Both the position numbers and the translations under genes were made by a program. From Fragaria x ananassa (Eukaryota > Streptophyta > Magnoliopsida > Rosales > Rosaceae), in contig CP139763.1 of the NCBI GenBank assembly GCA_034370585.1, positions 13,454,001-13,518,000 of the forward strand: 64,000 nt of DNA, read 5' to 3'. The notes under the pieces are model-generated. The model ran no database searches. It was not told where the DNA came from and saw nothing but the letters and a program-made list of their open reading frames with translations. Positions 23,210 to 34,293 of the stretch are shown piece after piece (within the stretch, counting starts at the first letter, position 1; each line of letters starts with the position of its first letter).

Positions 23210-24497
23210 TTAATCAAACTCGACATAAGGGTCTTGACCATCTTCATAATCTGCCCATCTTTTTGGTTGATTGGGGGAACTTTGATGACTGTGATGATGA
23301 TTCTGATGGAGAATGTTCTTTGTCATCATCTGTAGATAAATTTGCTGTTTCTTGTAGTAACTGTTTTGCTAGTGCTTTTAACTCTTCCGCTTTGGAAGAA
23401 GATGAACTGGAGGCCTTTTTCTTCTGGAAAGAGGATGGCGACTGAATTGTCTTCTTGGAAGAAGATGGTGACTGAGGAGTTGGAGATGTTAACTGCGAGA
23501 TTGGAGGGGCCGGCTGAATGGAAGCCGGAGCTTTTAAACTTGAGGGAATAACTGTGAATTCTTCACTGAATTGAGTTAAAACTCTCTCAGGGTCGAATTT
23601 ATCCCACCATTTTACGAGGGTTTGTCTTGTAACCATGTATCCTTCAGGTTCAATTTTGTATTGCCATTTTAGAATCCAAGGAATTTTATACTTAGCCATG
23701 AATTGAAGAGTGGGAGAATCTTTTCTCATAATCTGAAAAGGTCATGACTGTAGTAAATTTAGTGACTGCATTCTGGAGTTGTGAAGGAGAAGATCATAAG
23801 AGCAACCATGGTCCACAAAACCACATCGGGAACTGGCGATTGAATTTTCTGTCGAAATTGAGGAACCATGAATGACTGAAATCCTCGGTTTGGTGGAGAA
23901 ATATTTTATCCCATGCTTCCATGTAATCAAAATAGGTAAATGAGATTGTGTCTAAAGTGTGGGGAGTAGAGGGGGGATCATTCCATTGGGCTAGTGACAG
24001 GGTTCGGATTATAAAAAGGGAATGATATAATATCTTGGATTGGTCATTTGGATCAAGGATTGATTTAATGAAAATTGACTGTGTTTTATACAGGATGTCT
24101 TTATAAAAATGGGGGTTTTCCTGGAGGATAATCAGATGTTGGACCAAAATAACTTTTTACTAAAGTAACAGGGTTTTTTAGGTGACTCATGGTGGGTTCA
24201 ATGTAAAATAGGCCATGCTCGACCCTGATAATGTAAGGGGAGGATTTTTTTATAAGTAACTGGACGGTTAGATGAGGAACTTAATTTGTAAGGGTCGAAC
24301 TGGTTGACTAAAGCTGATTGGTAGTTGGGCATATTTGGACTGAGAGTGCTACCAAGAGCACTATAATTGTTGACTGATGTAACAGGAGAAAGACCTGTAA
24401 AAGGAATTATGTTTGACTCAGGAGATTCTTTCTTGACTGGAGAGGATGCTGTAGCTTTTGATTTTTCGGGATTTCTCCCTTTGGATGAGCTAGACAT
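23210..24497 (-). pseudogene. Florendovirus-like ORF2, copy B
   Basis: Homologous along its length to the ORF2 of copy A, beginning with the same Ser/Lys-rich start at 24497. Frameshifts near 24200, 24150-23790 and 23730, and another near 23250, break it into three open segments (24198-24497, 23794-24147, 23244-23729). Several positions that are stops in copy A are Trp codons here, which identifies the ancestral residues without needing a database. Confidence 0.65.
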
Positions 24498-24509
24498 GAT
24501 GTTGTGGCA

Positions 24510-25800
24510 CCTTGTAGAAATTCACGAGTTAAGAAATCTGGGATATGATTGTCACTGCCTTTAATGAATGCAATTTCAAAATCAAAGATACTTAAAATTG
24601 CTTCCCAACGGGCAAAGATCTGTTTACTGGCAATGTTTTGAACTTCTTTTTCTAAAACATTTTTAGCACTTTTACAATCGACACGGAATAAAAATTTTTG
24701 ATTTAATAAATCATCTTAAAATTTACTGATACATAAAACAATTGATAAAATTTCTTTTTTAATAGTACTATAATTTGCTTGGGCTGGATTCCAGATCTCG
24801 GAATGAAAACGAACAATTTGCTCATGATGATTAGGAGAAAGTTGTTTGAGAATACCTCCATAACCTATTTCAGAGGTATTAGTTTCTACTATTTTATAGG
24901 AAGAGGGATTCCTAAGCATGGTAAGGTTTTGACATGACTCTTAATTTCTTTGACTAAGGATGTATATATGGAAGTCCAAGGGGAAGGATTTTTTTGTAAT
25001 CTATCGAACAGAGGTTTACAATGTTTCCTAAGATTTTTGTAAAAATCTGCTATATAATTTAAAGATCCTAGGAATCTTTGTAATTGATTTTTATCTAAAA
25101 TGACATCTGGAAATTTGTCAGCGAATTGTATTGCCCTATCAATAGGTTTTATTTGGAGATGGTGAATGTTAAATCCAAGAAAACGAATGTTGGTTTGGAA
25201 CAATTTGATTTTTGAGGCAGAAATGACTAGACCATTATTCTTTATTATGGAAAAGAATTGGTGAAGATGTTTCTAGTGTTGATCAATTGATTGAGAGAAG
25301 ATTAGAACATCATCAATGTAGACAATGGAGAAGTGACTATAAGGATTGAATATATCGTTCATTATGTTTTGGAATTCGCTAGGTGCATTTTTTAATCCGA
25401 ATGGCATAACATTCCATTCATAATGTCCAAAAGGCGTGACAAATGCAGTTTTGTATTTGTCAGCTTCACTAATTTGAATTTGCCAAAATCCTGATTTCAT
25501 ATGAAATTTACTAAAGATAACAGATTTATTTAATCGGTTAATGAGATCTCGTTTATTGGGAATGAGATACCTAATCCATTCTAAAACTGTGTTAAGGGGT
25601 TTGTAATTTATAACCAGACGGGGGGTCCCTCGTTCGAGTTCAGCATTTTTCTGAACATAGAACGTTGGCAAGACCAAGGAGATTTACTATGGCGAATAAT
25701 ATCTTTGTTGAGTAAATCATTAATTTCGTGACTCATTTGAATTGAACGAGCTTTAGTGGGGATGTTTTTCTCATTAAATTCTTTGATGTAGGGTAGTGAG
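24510..25800 (-). pseudogene. Pararetroviral RT-RNase H, copy B
   Basis: Contains the same RT blocks as copy A including YIDDV (about 25310) and 'MPFGLKNAP', in the open segments 25273-25677 and 24889-25203, and RNase H at 24716-24919. Stops and shifts separate the segments, for example near 25270 and 24715. Provides the reverse-strand arm of the palindrome with copy A. Confidence 0.75.
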
Positions 25801-25820
25801 ACAATATGCTTTTTCCTGTG

Positions 25821-26360
25821 TCAAAAGGCAGTAGGAATATCAGAACATATTTCTTTGATTATTTTGATCTTTTGCTGAAGAAAAGAGTTTTGGAGTTGAT
25901 TTTCAATTCTTTTGAAATTAATTTCTTCTTGGAGTAAGGTTATTTGTTTGGTTTTTGCTTGAATGCAAGCGAGAGCTTTTGAAATATTATTTTCTTCAAA
26001 TGCTTTTAAAGTATGGATTTCTGGGTTTGAAAGAAAAGTAAATTTAACTGGCTCATCAAAAGGGTAGGTAATAATACCATTATATTCAGTTTTGAAAAGG
26101 TAAATTAAAGTTATGAAAGGTAGTCCTAAAATTACTTTATCAATTAGATTTTTTACTAAGACAAACGAAGTTTTGAAACAAACATTGTTTTGGCAGATAT
26201 GGGCCTTAGGGATTTCGTATTTAATATCCATTTTTGTTTCATTAGCTGATTTTAAAGGTTCTTTCGTTTTTTCAAAATATTTGGAGGGTATCAAGCCTTC
26301 TTGGATGCAATTAAGATCCGCACCAGAGTCATTAAGGGCTGTTATTGTTATTTGGAAATC
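25821..26360 (-). pseudogene. Pararetroviral aspartic protease region, copy B
   Basis: A DSGADLNC motif at about 26325-26300 is the retropepsin active-site variant (D-S-G) seen in some plant pararetroviruses. It is followed by a 157-codon segment with 'KVILGLPFI', matching the distal protease ILG motif. The protease would process the polyprotein. The frame continues to TGA/TAA breaks before RT. Confidence 0.65.
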
Positions 26361-28140
26361 TTTTATTTTGAGTTGGACAGTAGTGTACCATTTTTTAAGT
26401 TGGATCTGGCGTATGGTACTAATAGTATTATTTTCAGAGTTTTCAGCTTCATTATTGTCTGGGAAAGGATTTTCAAGTGGATCCTGTAATTTAAGAAATT
26501 GGTTATTTATTTTTAGTAAATTTAATTCCTGTTTAATCTCTCTATTGTCGTTCGTAAGTTCTAGATGTGTTTGTTGTAAAGCATGTATTTAATTCTTGAT
26601 TGTTTTTATTTCATGTTGTAGATCTTGGATTGTTATTTCTTTTCTACTAGTGGAGAATCTATCGAAGGTTGTAGTATGGCTATTTTTTTGTGAGGGAGGA
26701 TTAACTATATTTTCTTGGGTAATTAATTTTTTAAATTTTTTGAGGTATTCTGCTTTAAGTTCAGGGTTGTCTATTTTACCTATTAAATCTATTAAGAGTT
26801 CTTCTTGTTCTTCTTGTTTGGAAAGAACATTTATTGTTTTACAATTACAAACATCTTTACACCCAAAAGTAATATCTGGGGAAGAATGTCCATTTGATTC
26901 AGAGGAAGAAGATTCCATCATTGTGATGTCATCTTCACTCATTTCATTTTCTGAATCAGTGTTTCGTAATTCTAAAGTTTGTATAAGTTTTTCTTTTTCT
27001 TCTTAACTAATTTTGAGTTTAATAATACTTTTAACTGGACAATTGTTTGCAAAGTGACCAGTCTTATTACATTTAAAACATTTAGTTTTACTTTTATCGA
27101 AAGTTTTACGTTTTAGTTGGTGATTTGGTTTTTTAGACCAATTTTTGCGAAATCTGTTTTTGGAATAAAATTTGTTTGGCTCAAAGTTATTTTTGTAGGG
27201 TGTGAATTTTCTTTTTGAATGGTAAGGAATAAATTTATTACTTGCCTTTTTTCTTCTTGAAGGAGGTAAGAGAGGTAGGCCATATTGTTCACAAAAATTC
27301 CCTAATTCGTATTTAGCTGTTTTCTTATCTGATTTCATCTGTGCATTTAATTTCATATCTATACACATTCTTAATCCTTCTTTTTGGATAACTGTAATTA
27401 TGTTTCCATAAGTTAAAGAATCATAGTTTATGTGACCTGTTTCATTACTAAGAACTTGTCCAATTTTATGAGTAAATAATTTTAGAAGACCATTTATGAA
27501 TTTTTCTTTCCAAAATGGTTGGTTACTATCATCTCTAAGCATAACTCGAGAAATGAAAACATCTTTGTACTATTTGAAATCACTTAGGGTAGGACACCTA
27601 AGGTTACTTAGTTGATCATGAATTCTGGAAAAAGAGGTTTGTTGGGTATGAATTACAGCAATCTTACTGGATTCAGGTGTTTCAGTTTTTAATTTTTCTA
27701 ACATACGTTCAATCTTTTGAATTGAAGAAGTAGGATTTAGGGTAGGTTTATTTAAAGCACTAAAATGTACTAAAGGACTTTCTGGTTTGGGTTGAGGCAA
27801 AATGTTGACTTTAGAAGATATGTTATCGACTTTTATTTCTATTTTGTGTAACTGGGCTCCTTTGGTAACTAAACTTTAATTTGTATAATTATTTTGTTCA
27901 ATAATTTTTTTAGTTTTGGGATTAATTTTCTTAGTTTTGGTATCTTCAACAGCAATTTTGAACGGTGAGGCTGTGATTGGACTATTAAGATGATCAATTA
28001 TTATTGTTTCAACAGAGGGATGACTAGAAAGGACGGAGCTAGTGGAAGTTTTCCATTTTGCTTTTGTTAATGTTTGGACTATTTAGTTGATCTATAAAGT
28101 CGAGAAAATTAATTTTTGATTCTGTTTCAAGCATAAATGT
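26361..28140 (-). pseudogene. Capsid-like (gag) region with CCHC knuckle, copy B
   Basis: Open segments 27570-27800, 27003-27542 and 26589-26942 align with the intact frame of copy C. The zinc knuckle CFKCNKTGHFANNC is at about 27050-27095, after a Lys/Arg-rich stretch, as in Caulimoviridae coat proteins. Relative to copy C, 531 bp (177 codons, in frame) are missing at about 27628 across a TGGA microhomology. Stops at 27001-27003 and elsewhere disable it. Confidence 0.7.
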
Positions 28141-28172
28141 TTGCCAATCCTTAAATAATTGTTTTCGTTGAG

Positions 28173-29440
28173 TTATAAGGGAAACTTCATCCTATAAAGA
28201 TTTCGTCTAAAGATGTTTTCTGGTAACTCAAGATTTTTGTCTAATTTAGAATAATTAATTATGAAAGGTTTGGTGAGTGTGGTTAATTGAGGATTTAAAG
28301 GAGGAGTAACTAAGAAATCAGAAGCAGTAGGAGAAGTTTGATCTTCATCTGTTACTGAATTGTTTTGAAGTTCATTTTCTGTATAATTTGGGTAACTAAC
28401 TTGAGAAGTAGTTTTGATGTTTTTAATTTTAAGTATTTTCAATTCTTCTTCTAGTTCTCTGATCCTGATATTTTTAATTTCTTTATCGAGATCAGAATCT
28501 CGTCTAGACATTGAATCAGCTGTAGTGGAACCAGCAAATGAATGTCTAGCAATAGCAAAAGAATGTCGCGAGGAGTTTCCTACCTCTTGAATTCTTGGGT
28601 TTCGATTTATTCGAGAGTTTTGAAAATTAATTCTTACTGTGCCATCATTAAACTGTTGAATACAGTCTAAATCAGAAAGACTATGTTGTACATTAGATGG
28701 TTGATGGACATCTGACCATCTGATAGTGTGAGGGATAGTAATATTGGCGTTTTCTTGACTACTTTGAATCAAGAGAGTATGGTTTTTGGGACTTTTACTA
28801 ATGGCTTGGAAATTCATGTTTGTGCCGGTGACTTTATAATGAATTCTATAAATTAAGGCTAAATGTTGGGTTCTTTCAAGGACATGGTAACCTGAAGTTT
28901 TAATGTTGAGAGTTTAGCTTTTAAAATATGAGGATCACTGAGGCTAATAGTAAAATCTGGGTAGCAATTAAAATGAACTGGACCATTAAACAGACTTGAC
29001 TCAATTAATCCAAAGGTACTATCATTAAAATCAGTAAATCTTGCATCTCTTAAACATAAAAGAATGGAGGCATTAAGACCTTTTCTAGTTAAAGGTTTGA
29101 CACCAATTTGAACTAACCCAATATGTAGGAAATTATGACCATTTTTTTTATGTATTTTAATTGATTCTAAACTAAAAAGTTGGCGAGCTTCATGTTGTTT
29201 ACTATGGGCATAAACTTGTTCTACTGATTTAATATGGTGTTCACTTTTAAATGAAGCTAGGCTCCATTTTTTCTTATAAATTTCATGACTAGGAACTCTG
29301 GGAATATTCCAGTTATTTATATCTATGTTATCGTTTGACTGATATTCTATTTGTTCTTCGTTAACTATATCTGGAATCCTATTGAGGGAGGATCTAGACG
29401 AACTAGAAGTGACTGAGTTGGATCTAAAAAGTCGACTCAT
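28173..29440 (-). pseudogene. Movement-protein-like region and linker, copy B
   Basis: The first segment (28859-29440, 193 codons) occupies the N-terminal position of the polyprotein, where Caulimoviridae carry a 30K-superfamily movement protein that gates plasmodesmata. Its central 'FNGPVHFNCYPDFTISL' region looks like that family, judged by eye. One base is missing near 28914 relative to copy C, ending the frame early. The second segment (28173-28817) is a linker with a predicted coiled coil (Glu/Lys/Leu-rich heptads around 28430-28500). Confidence 0.6.
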
Positions 29441-29670
29441 TTTTGGAAAAGAAGAGAAAACAAGACCGAAACTAAAAGATAGGAGGATTTAAGATCCTTG
29501 GCTTAAGACCCAAAAGACTAGTACTCGCTCTTCTCCGCTCATGCCGCATCCGCTCATGCCTCAACTGTGACTTAGTGTTTGGACATGGACTTAATGTTTG
29601 GTTGGAGAGAATAACAGGCTTAAAAGGAAGTAAGAAAAAGAAAATAAAACTATTAGTACCATACGCCAAA

Positions 29671-29740
29671 AAATAATACTATTAGTACCATACGCCAGAA
29701 AAAGAAATTAATCTGGCGTATGGTACTAATAGTATTATTT
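29671..29740. repeat. Junction hairpin between viral copies B and C
   Basis: The first 28 bp of copy C (29713-29740) are present as a perfect reverse complement immediately before it (29671-29698) with a 14-bp spacer. A shorter reverse-complement piece sits at 29651-29667. This is not present at the corresponding viral position in copy B (about 26408), so it was created when the copies were joined. Confidence 0.8.
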
Positions 29741-29879
29741 TCAGAGTTTTCAGCTTCATTATTTTCTGGGAAAGGATTTGGAAAAGGATTTTCAAGTGGA
29801 TCATGTAATTTAAGAAATTGGTTATTTATTTTTAGTAAGTTTAATTCTTGTTTAATATCTTTATTGTCATTCGTAAGTT

Positions 29880-32033
29880 CTAAATGTGTTTGTTGTAAAG
29901 CATGTATTTGACACTTGATTGTTTTACTTCATGTTGTAGATCTTGGATTGTTATTTCCTTTTTACTAGTGGAGAATTTATCGAAAGTTGTAGTAAGGCTA
30001 ATTTTTTGTGAGGGAGGATTAACTATATTTTCTTGGGTAATTAATTTTTTAAATTTTTTGAGGTATTCTGCTTTAAGTTTAGGGTTGTCTATTTTACCTA
30101 TTAAATCAATTAAGAGTTCTTCTTGTTCTTCTTGTTTGGAAAGAACATTTATTGTTTTACAATTACAAGCATCCTTACACCCAAAAGTAATATCTGGGGA
30201 AGAATGTTCATTGGATTCAAAGGAAGAAGATTCCATCATTGTGATGTCATCTTCACTCATTTCATTTTCTGAATCAGTGTTTCGTAATTCTAAAGTTTGT
30301 ATAAGTTTTTCTTTTTCTTCTTTACTAATTTTGAGTTGATTAATAGTACTTTTAACTGGACAATTGTTTGCAAAGTGACCGGTCTTATTACATTTAAAAC
30401 ATTTAGTTTTACTTTTATCGAAAGGTTTACTTTTTAGTTGGTGATTTGGTTTTTTAGACCAATTTTTGCGAAATCTGTTTTTGGAATAAAATTTGTTTGG
30501 CTCAAAGTTATTTTTGTAAGGTGTAAATTTTCTTTTTGAATGGTAAGGAATAAATTTATTGCTTGCCTTTTTTCTCCTTGAAGGAGGTATGGGAGGTAGG
30601 CCATATTGTTCACAAAAATTCCCTAATTCGTATTTAGCTGTTTTCTTATCTGATTTCATATCTATACACATTCTTAATCCTTCTTTTTGGATAACTATAA
30701 TTATGTTTCCATAAGTTAAAGAATCATAGTTTATGTGACCTGTTTCATTACTAAGAACTTGTCTGATTTTATGAGAAAATAATTTTGGAAGACCATTTAT
30801 GAATTTTTCTTTCCAAAATGGTTGGTTACTATCATCTCTAAGCATAACTCGAGAAATGAAAACATCTTTGTACCATTTGAAATCACTTAGGGTAGGACAC
30901 CTAAGGTTACTGAGTTGATAATGAATTCTGGATGTGATGTGACTAGGGGTTCCTATGAAATGTTGAATAATTGTGTAAAATAAGGTATTAACAGCATCAG
31001 AAATTCTCATTCCTGTGCCTTCGTCGAAGATGGGAGTCCCATCTTCATCTCGTTTAATGGCATGTTTAATGGATGATCTAGAATCAGGAGTGAGATGTTT
31101 TTCCCACCAGGAATGAAGCATTCCTGTAAATCTTGTGGAAAGTATGTCAATGATTTCAGGCTGGGTGAAATTATGATTAGTGACATAGCTATTAGCTGCC
31201 ATAGACATATGATGTAATTTATTTAAGATTTCTTGTTCTGATAAATTATCAATGTTCCATTCGTAAGTTTTATCAGAAGAAACTGAGAATTGATTGTTAA
31301 GATGATTAGTAGGTTGTATATCTAAGGGGAGAGGACGTTCTGTCCAAGTTTTAAAAGGTCGCTTCTTTGGATGAACTATTCGATCTAGATTTAAAGTTTG
31401 AAACATTTGGTTTAATTCTTTAATTTGGCTAGTGTTACTAGAATCGCTATCTGAAGAATTGGAAAAAGAGGTTTGTTGGGTATGAATTACAGCAATCCTA
31501 TTGGGTTCAGGAGTTTCAGTTTTTAATTTTTCTAACATTCGTTCAATCTTTTGAATCGAAGAAGTAGGATTTAGGGTAGGTTTATTTAATTCACTAAAAT
31601 GAACTAAAGGAGTTTCTGGTTTCGGTTGTGGTAGGATATTAATTTTAGAGGATATGTTGTCAACCTTTGTTTCTATTTTATCTAATTGGGCTCCTATGGT
31701 TACTAGGCTTTGGTTTGTATAATTATTTTGTTCAATAATTTTCTTAGTATCTGGGTTAATTTTCTTAGTGTCTAGATCTTCTATAGCAATTTTAAAAGGT
31801 GAAGCTGTGATTGGACTGTTTAGATGATCAATTATTATTGTTTCAACAGGGGGATGACTGGAAAGGACTGAGCTAGTGGAAGTTTTCCAACGTGCTTTTG
31901 TTAATGTTTGAATTTTTTGGTTGTTTAGTTGATCGATAAAATCAAGAAAGAATATTTCAGATCTAGTTTCAAGCATAAATGCTTGCCAATCATGAAATAA
32001 TTGCTTTCGTTGATTCATGAAAGGGAACTTCAT
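29880..32033 (-). CDS. Intact capsid-like frame of viral copy C (717 codons)
   Basis: A single uninterrupted frame, far longer than any other viral frame here. The N-terminal third has coiled-coil-like and Thr/Pro-rich segments. The centre holds the conserved capsid core ('GMLHSWWEKHL', 'LSNLRCPTLSDFKWYKDVF'). A basic Lys/Arg-rich tract then precedes the zinc knuckle CFKCNKTGHFANNC at residues 545-558, and an acidic Ser/Glu-rich tail follows. This is the layout of pararetroviral coat proteins. The Met at 32033 is only the first Met in the open frame; in the virus this region is probably internal to a polyprotein. Expression is unknown. Confidence 0.6.
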   Translation of the reverse strand: MKFPFMNQRKQLFHDWQAFMLETRSEIFFLDFIDQLNNQKIQTLTKARWKTSTSSVLSSHPPVETIIIDHLNSPITASPFKIAIEDLDTKKINPDTKKIIEQNNYTNQSLVTIGAQLDKIETKVDNISSKINILPQPKPETPLVHFSELNKPTLNPTSSIQKIERMLEKLKTETPEPNRIAVIHTQQTSFSNSSDSDSSNTSQIKELNQMFQTLNLDRIVHPKKRPFKTWTERPLPLDIQPTNHLNNQFSVSSDKTYEWNIDNLSEQEILNKLHHMSMAANSYVTNHNFTQPEIIDILSTRFTGMLHSWWEKHLTPDSRSSIKHAIKRDEDGTPIFDEGTGMRISDAVNTLFYTIIQHFIGTPSHITSRIHYQLSNLRCPTLSDFKWYKDVFISRVMLRDDSNQPFWKEKFINGLPKLFSHKIRQVLSNETGHINYDSLTYGNIIIVIQKEGLRMCIDMKSDKKTAKYELGNFCEQYGLPPIPPSRRKKASNKFIPYHSKRKFTPYKNNFEPNKFYSKNRFRKNWSKKPNHQLKSKPFDKSKTKCFKCNKTGHFANNCPVKSTINQLKISKEEKEKLIQTLELRNTDSENEMSEDDITMMESSSFESNEHSSPDITFGCKDACNCKTINVLSKQEEQEELLIDLIGKIDNPKLKAEYLKKFKKLITQENIVNPPSQKISLTTTFDKFSTSKKEITIQDLQHEVKQSSVKYMLYNKHI

Positions 32034-32431
32034 CCTATAAAGGTTTCTCCTAAGGATATTTTCATTTGATTCAAGATGTTTATCTAATCTAGAATAGTTG
32101 ATTACGAAAGGTTGGGTAAGTGTGCTTAATTGAGGATTTAGTGGAGTAACTAAAAAATCAGAAGCAGTAGGAGAAGTTTGCTCTTCATCTGTGGATGAAA
32201 TATTTTGAGATTCATTTCTGTATAATTTGGGTAGCTGACTTGAGAAGTAGTTCTGATGTTTTTAATTTTGAGCTTTTGCAATTCTTCTTCTAATTCTTTA
32301 ATCCTAATATTTTTAATTTCTTTATCTAAATCAGAATCTCGTCTAGACATTTTTCACATGTAGTGGAACCAACAAATGAATGTCTAGCCGTAGCAAAAGA
32401 ATGTCTAGAGGAGTTTCCTACCTCTTGAATT
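32034..32431 (-). pseudogene. Linker region of viral copy C, part 1
   Basis: Aligns with the coiled-coil linker of copy B (28200-28590). A 66-codon frame at 32150-32350 starts 'MSRRDSDLDKEIKNIRIKELEEEL', which copy B shares. Frame breaks occur near 32150 and 32215. It ends at the transposon insertion site. Confidence 0.6.
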
Positions 32432-33109
32432 CACTACCAGGACAAACACTTTAGCCGACGAAAAATTTTCGTCGGCCTGTCAGCTTAATTCGTTGGCTAA
32501 GATCTTAGCCGACGACCATTCATCGGCTAAGATTTCGTCGGGAAAAGGTCGTCTGTGGTGACTTTAGCCGACGACACATGTAGAAGTCGTCGGCTATAGT
32601 CCAGAGTTTAGCCGACGAAAAAAATGTCGTCGGCTATAGTCCAGACTTTAGACGACGAAAAAAATGTCATCGGTTATAGTCCAAACTTTAGCCGACGAAG
32701 CATTTAAGGTATTCGTCGGCTATAGTCTAGAGTTTAGCCGATGAAAAACATGTCGTCGGTTATTTCTCCGACTTTAGCCGACGAATAATTTAAAATATTC
32801 GTCGGCTAAAGTTTGTAATAAAAAAATAAAAAACATCTATAGCCGACGAAATATAGTCTATTTCGTCGGCTTTATAGGGATTTAGCCGATGAATTAAAGC
32901 GTATTTTGTCGGCTAAAACTTATTTTAAAAAAAAAATAAAAAACTTTAGCCGACGAATTAAGGCGTTTTTCGTCGGCTATAAGTCCATTCCAGTAAAAAA
33001 AAAACCCCCGAAATTTCTGAATTACCATTCCAAGCAAGCTGCAAAATACACCAAAACAATTCCATATAACCAATAACAAGCACATAAAACTACATAATTC
33101 ATTCATCAA

Positions 33110-34255
33110 CTACAGAAAATCTAAATCGTCTAAATTAATATCCGCTTCTCGGGGCTGCTGCGGAGGTTGCTGCGGCTGGGGTAGCGGTATGGGCGGAGGC
33201 ATGGGCGGAGCCGGAAGTCCCTGAAGCTGGGTAGCTGTAAAGTCCTGCATGTACTGGAACATCTGCTGCTGCTGGGCCTGCTGGATGACATGTATCTCGG
33301 CAACATAGGCTGCCTGCGAGGCATTATAGGCAGCCTGAGCAGCTTGCTGTTCTCGTAGTCTCTGAACTTTCGACTCTAGCTGAGTCGTCCTGGTGGTCGT
33401 GGACGTGGTCCTGCTGCTGGTCGAGGCTGCATTTCGTTGAAATCCTGGAGTGGTCTTCAGGACCCCCTTGTCTTTCTTTCCTAGACCCCGGCAGTAGAAG
33501 TTGTTTGCTCTCGGTGGGAAGGCTGTGCCCATGATCCTCACCCCAATCGTCAGATCTAAAGTGTCGATCCGGGACATGGCTCCTGTGTGTCCAGCCATGT
33601 CTCCCTCGCTATAGCACTCATCACCTCGTCACTAGCCTCCCTCACCTTCGCCTATATGGATAGGAAAAAAATTATTAATTAACATTTTGACATATATATA
33701 AGTAAATTTAAAAATTTAAAAACGTAAGATGACTTACAATATCCTCCTGGGCGTCAGGATATGCCTTCTCGTACGTATAGAGGTATCGGTTGACTTCTGA
33801 ATGTTCCCTATCCGCCTCGTCCATGAAGACAGCGAACGGTCTAGAACCGCCATGATGGTTCCTTGTGTTGCGTTGCCGGTTCTGAGAGTTCGCTCAGGAA
33901 ACGGCCTTTAAAGAAAAAAATAAATTATTAGTAAAATATTTAAAAACGGACGTACTTAATGACAAATTAACTAATTAATTTTTTTAAATACATGTTTACG
34001 AGGGTTGTTGAATTCTGATGTCAGAAGCCAACGCCACTCGGATTTGATATAAGTTTTTCTATTTTGTATTTTGTATCTTATGTTTAAAAATTTGTACCCA
34101 GCCCACGATAAAACCAGTACCAAATCATGGAATGCAAGCATCAAGTTCATTATCAACAAAGCATATGTTTTAAAAAATAACAATAATTTATCTCCTAAAC
34201 ATAAATTAGGGAAATTACACAGTACATAAAACATAAAACATAGCCTAAAAATCAA
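33110..34255 (-). pseudogene. Ptta/En/Spm transposase-like (Transposase_24) remnant in CACTA 1
   Basis: Exon-like pieces on the minus strand run from right to left: 'SEWRWLLTSEFNNPRKHVF' (about 34050-33985), 'MDEADREHSEVNRYLYTYEKAYPDAQEDI' region before a GTAAGT donor (about 33850-33740), and a 162-codon end (33110-33598) with a 'YCRGLGKKDKG' motif, a coiled coil and a Gln/Pro-rich tail. These match plant transposase family Ptta/En/Spm (Pfam Transposase_24), an accessory CACTA protein. The 5' part is lost and a frame break sits near 33590, so it is a remnant. The parallel copy at 42386-43460 shows the same exon phrases. Confidence 0.65.
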
Positions 34256-34293
34256 TTCGAAATCAAAAGTAAAAAAGAAGAAAAACGCTAACC

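Larger units (their letters stand above)
22854..29650 (-). mobile_element. Endogenous florendovirus-like copy B (near full length)
   Basis: On the minus strand from right to left: leader (29441-29650), movement-protein-like region, linker, capsid region with CCHC knuckle, protease, RT, RNase H, ORF2 and 3' noncoding sequence. It contains numerous frameshifts and an internal 531-bp deletion in the capsid region compared with copy C. Its leader is cut at about 29650, before the primer-binding site. It pairs with copy A as an inverted repeat over about 3 kb (22854-25818). Confidence 0.7.
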
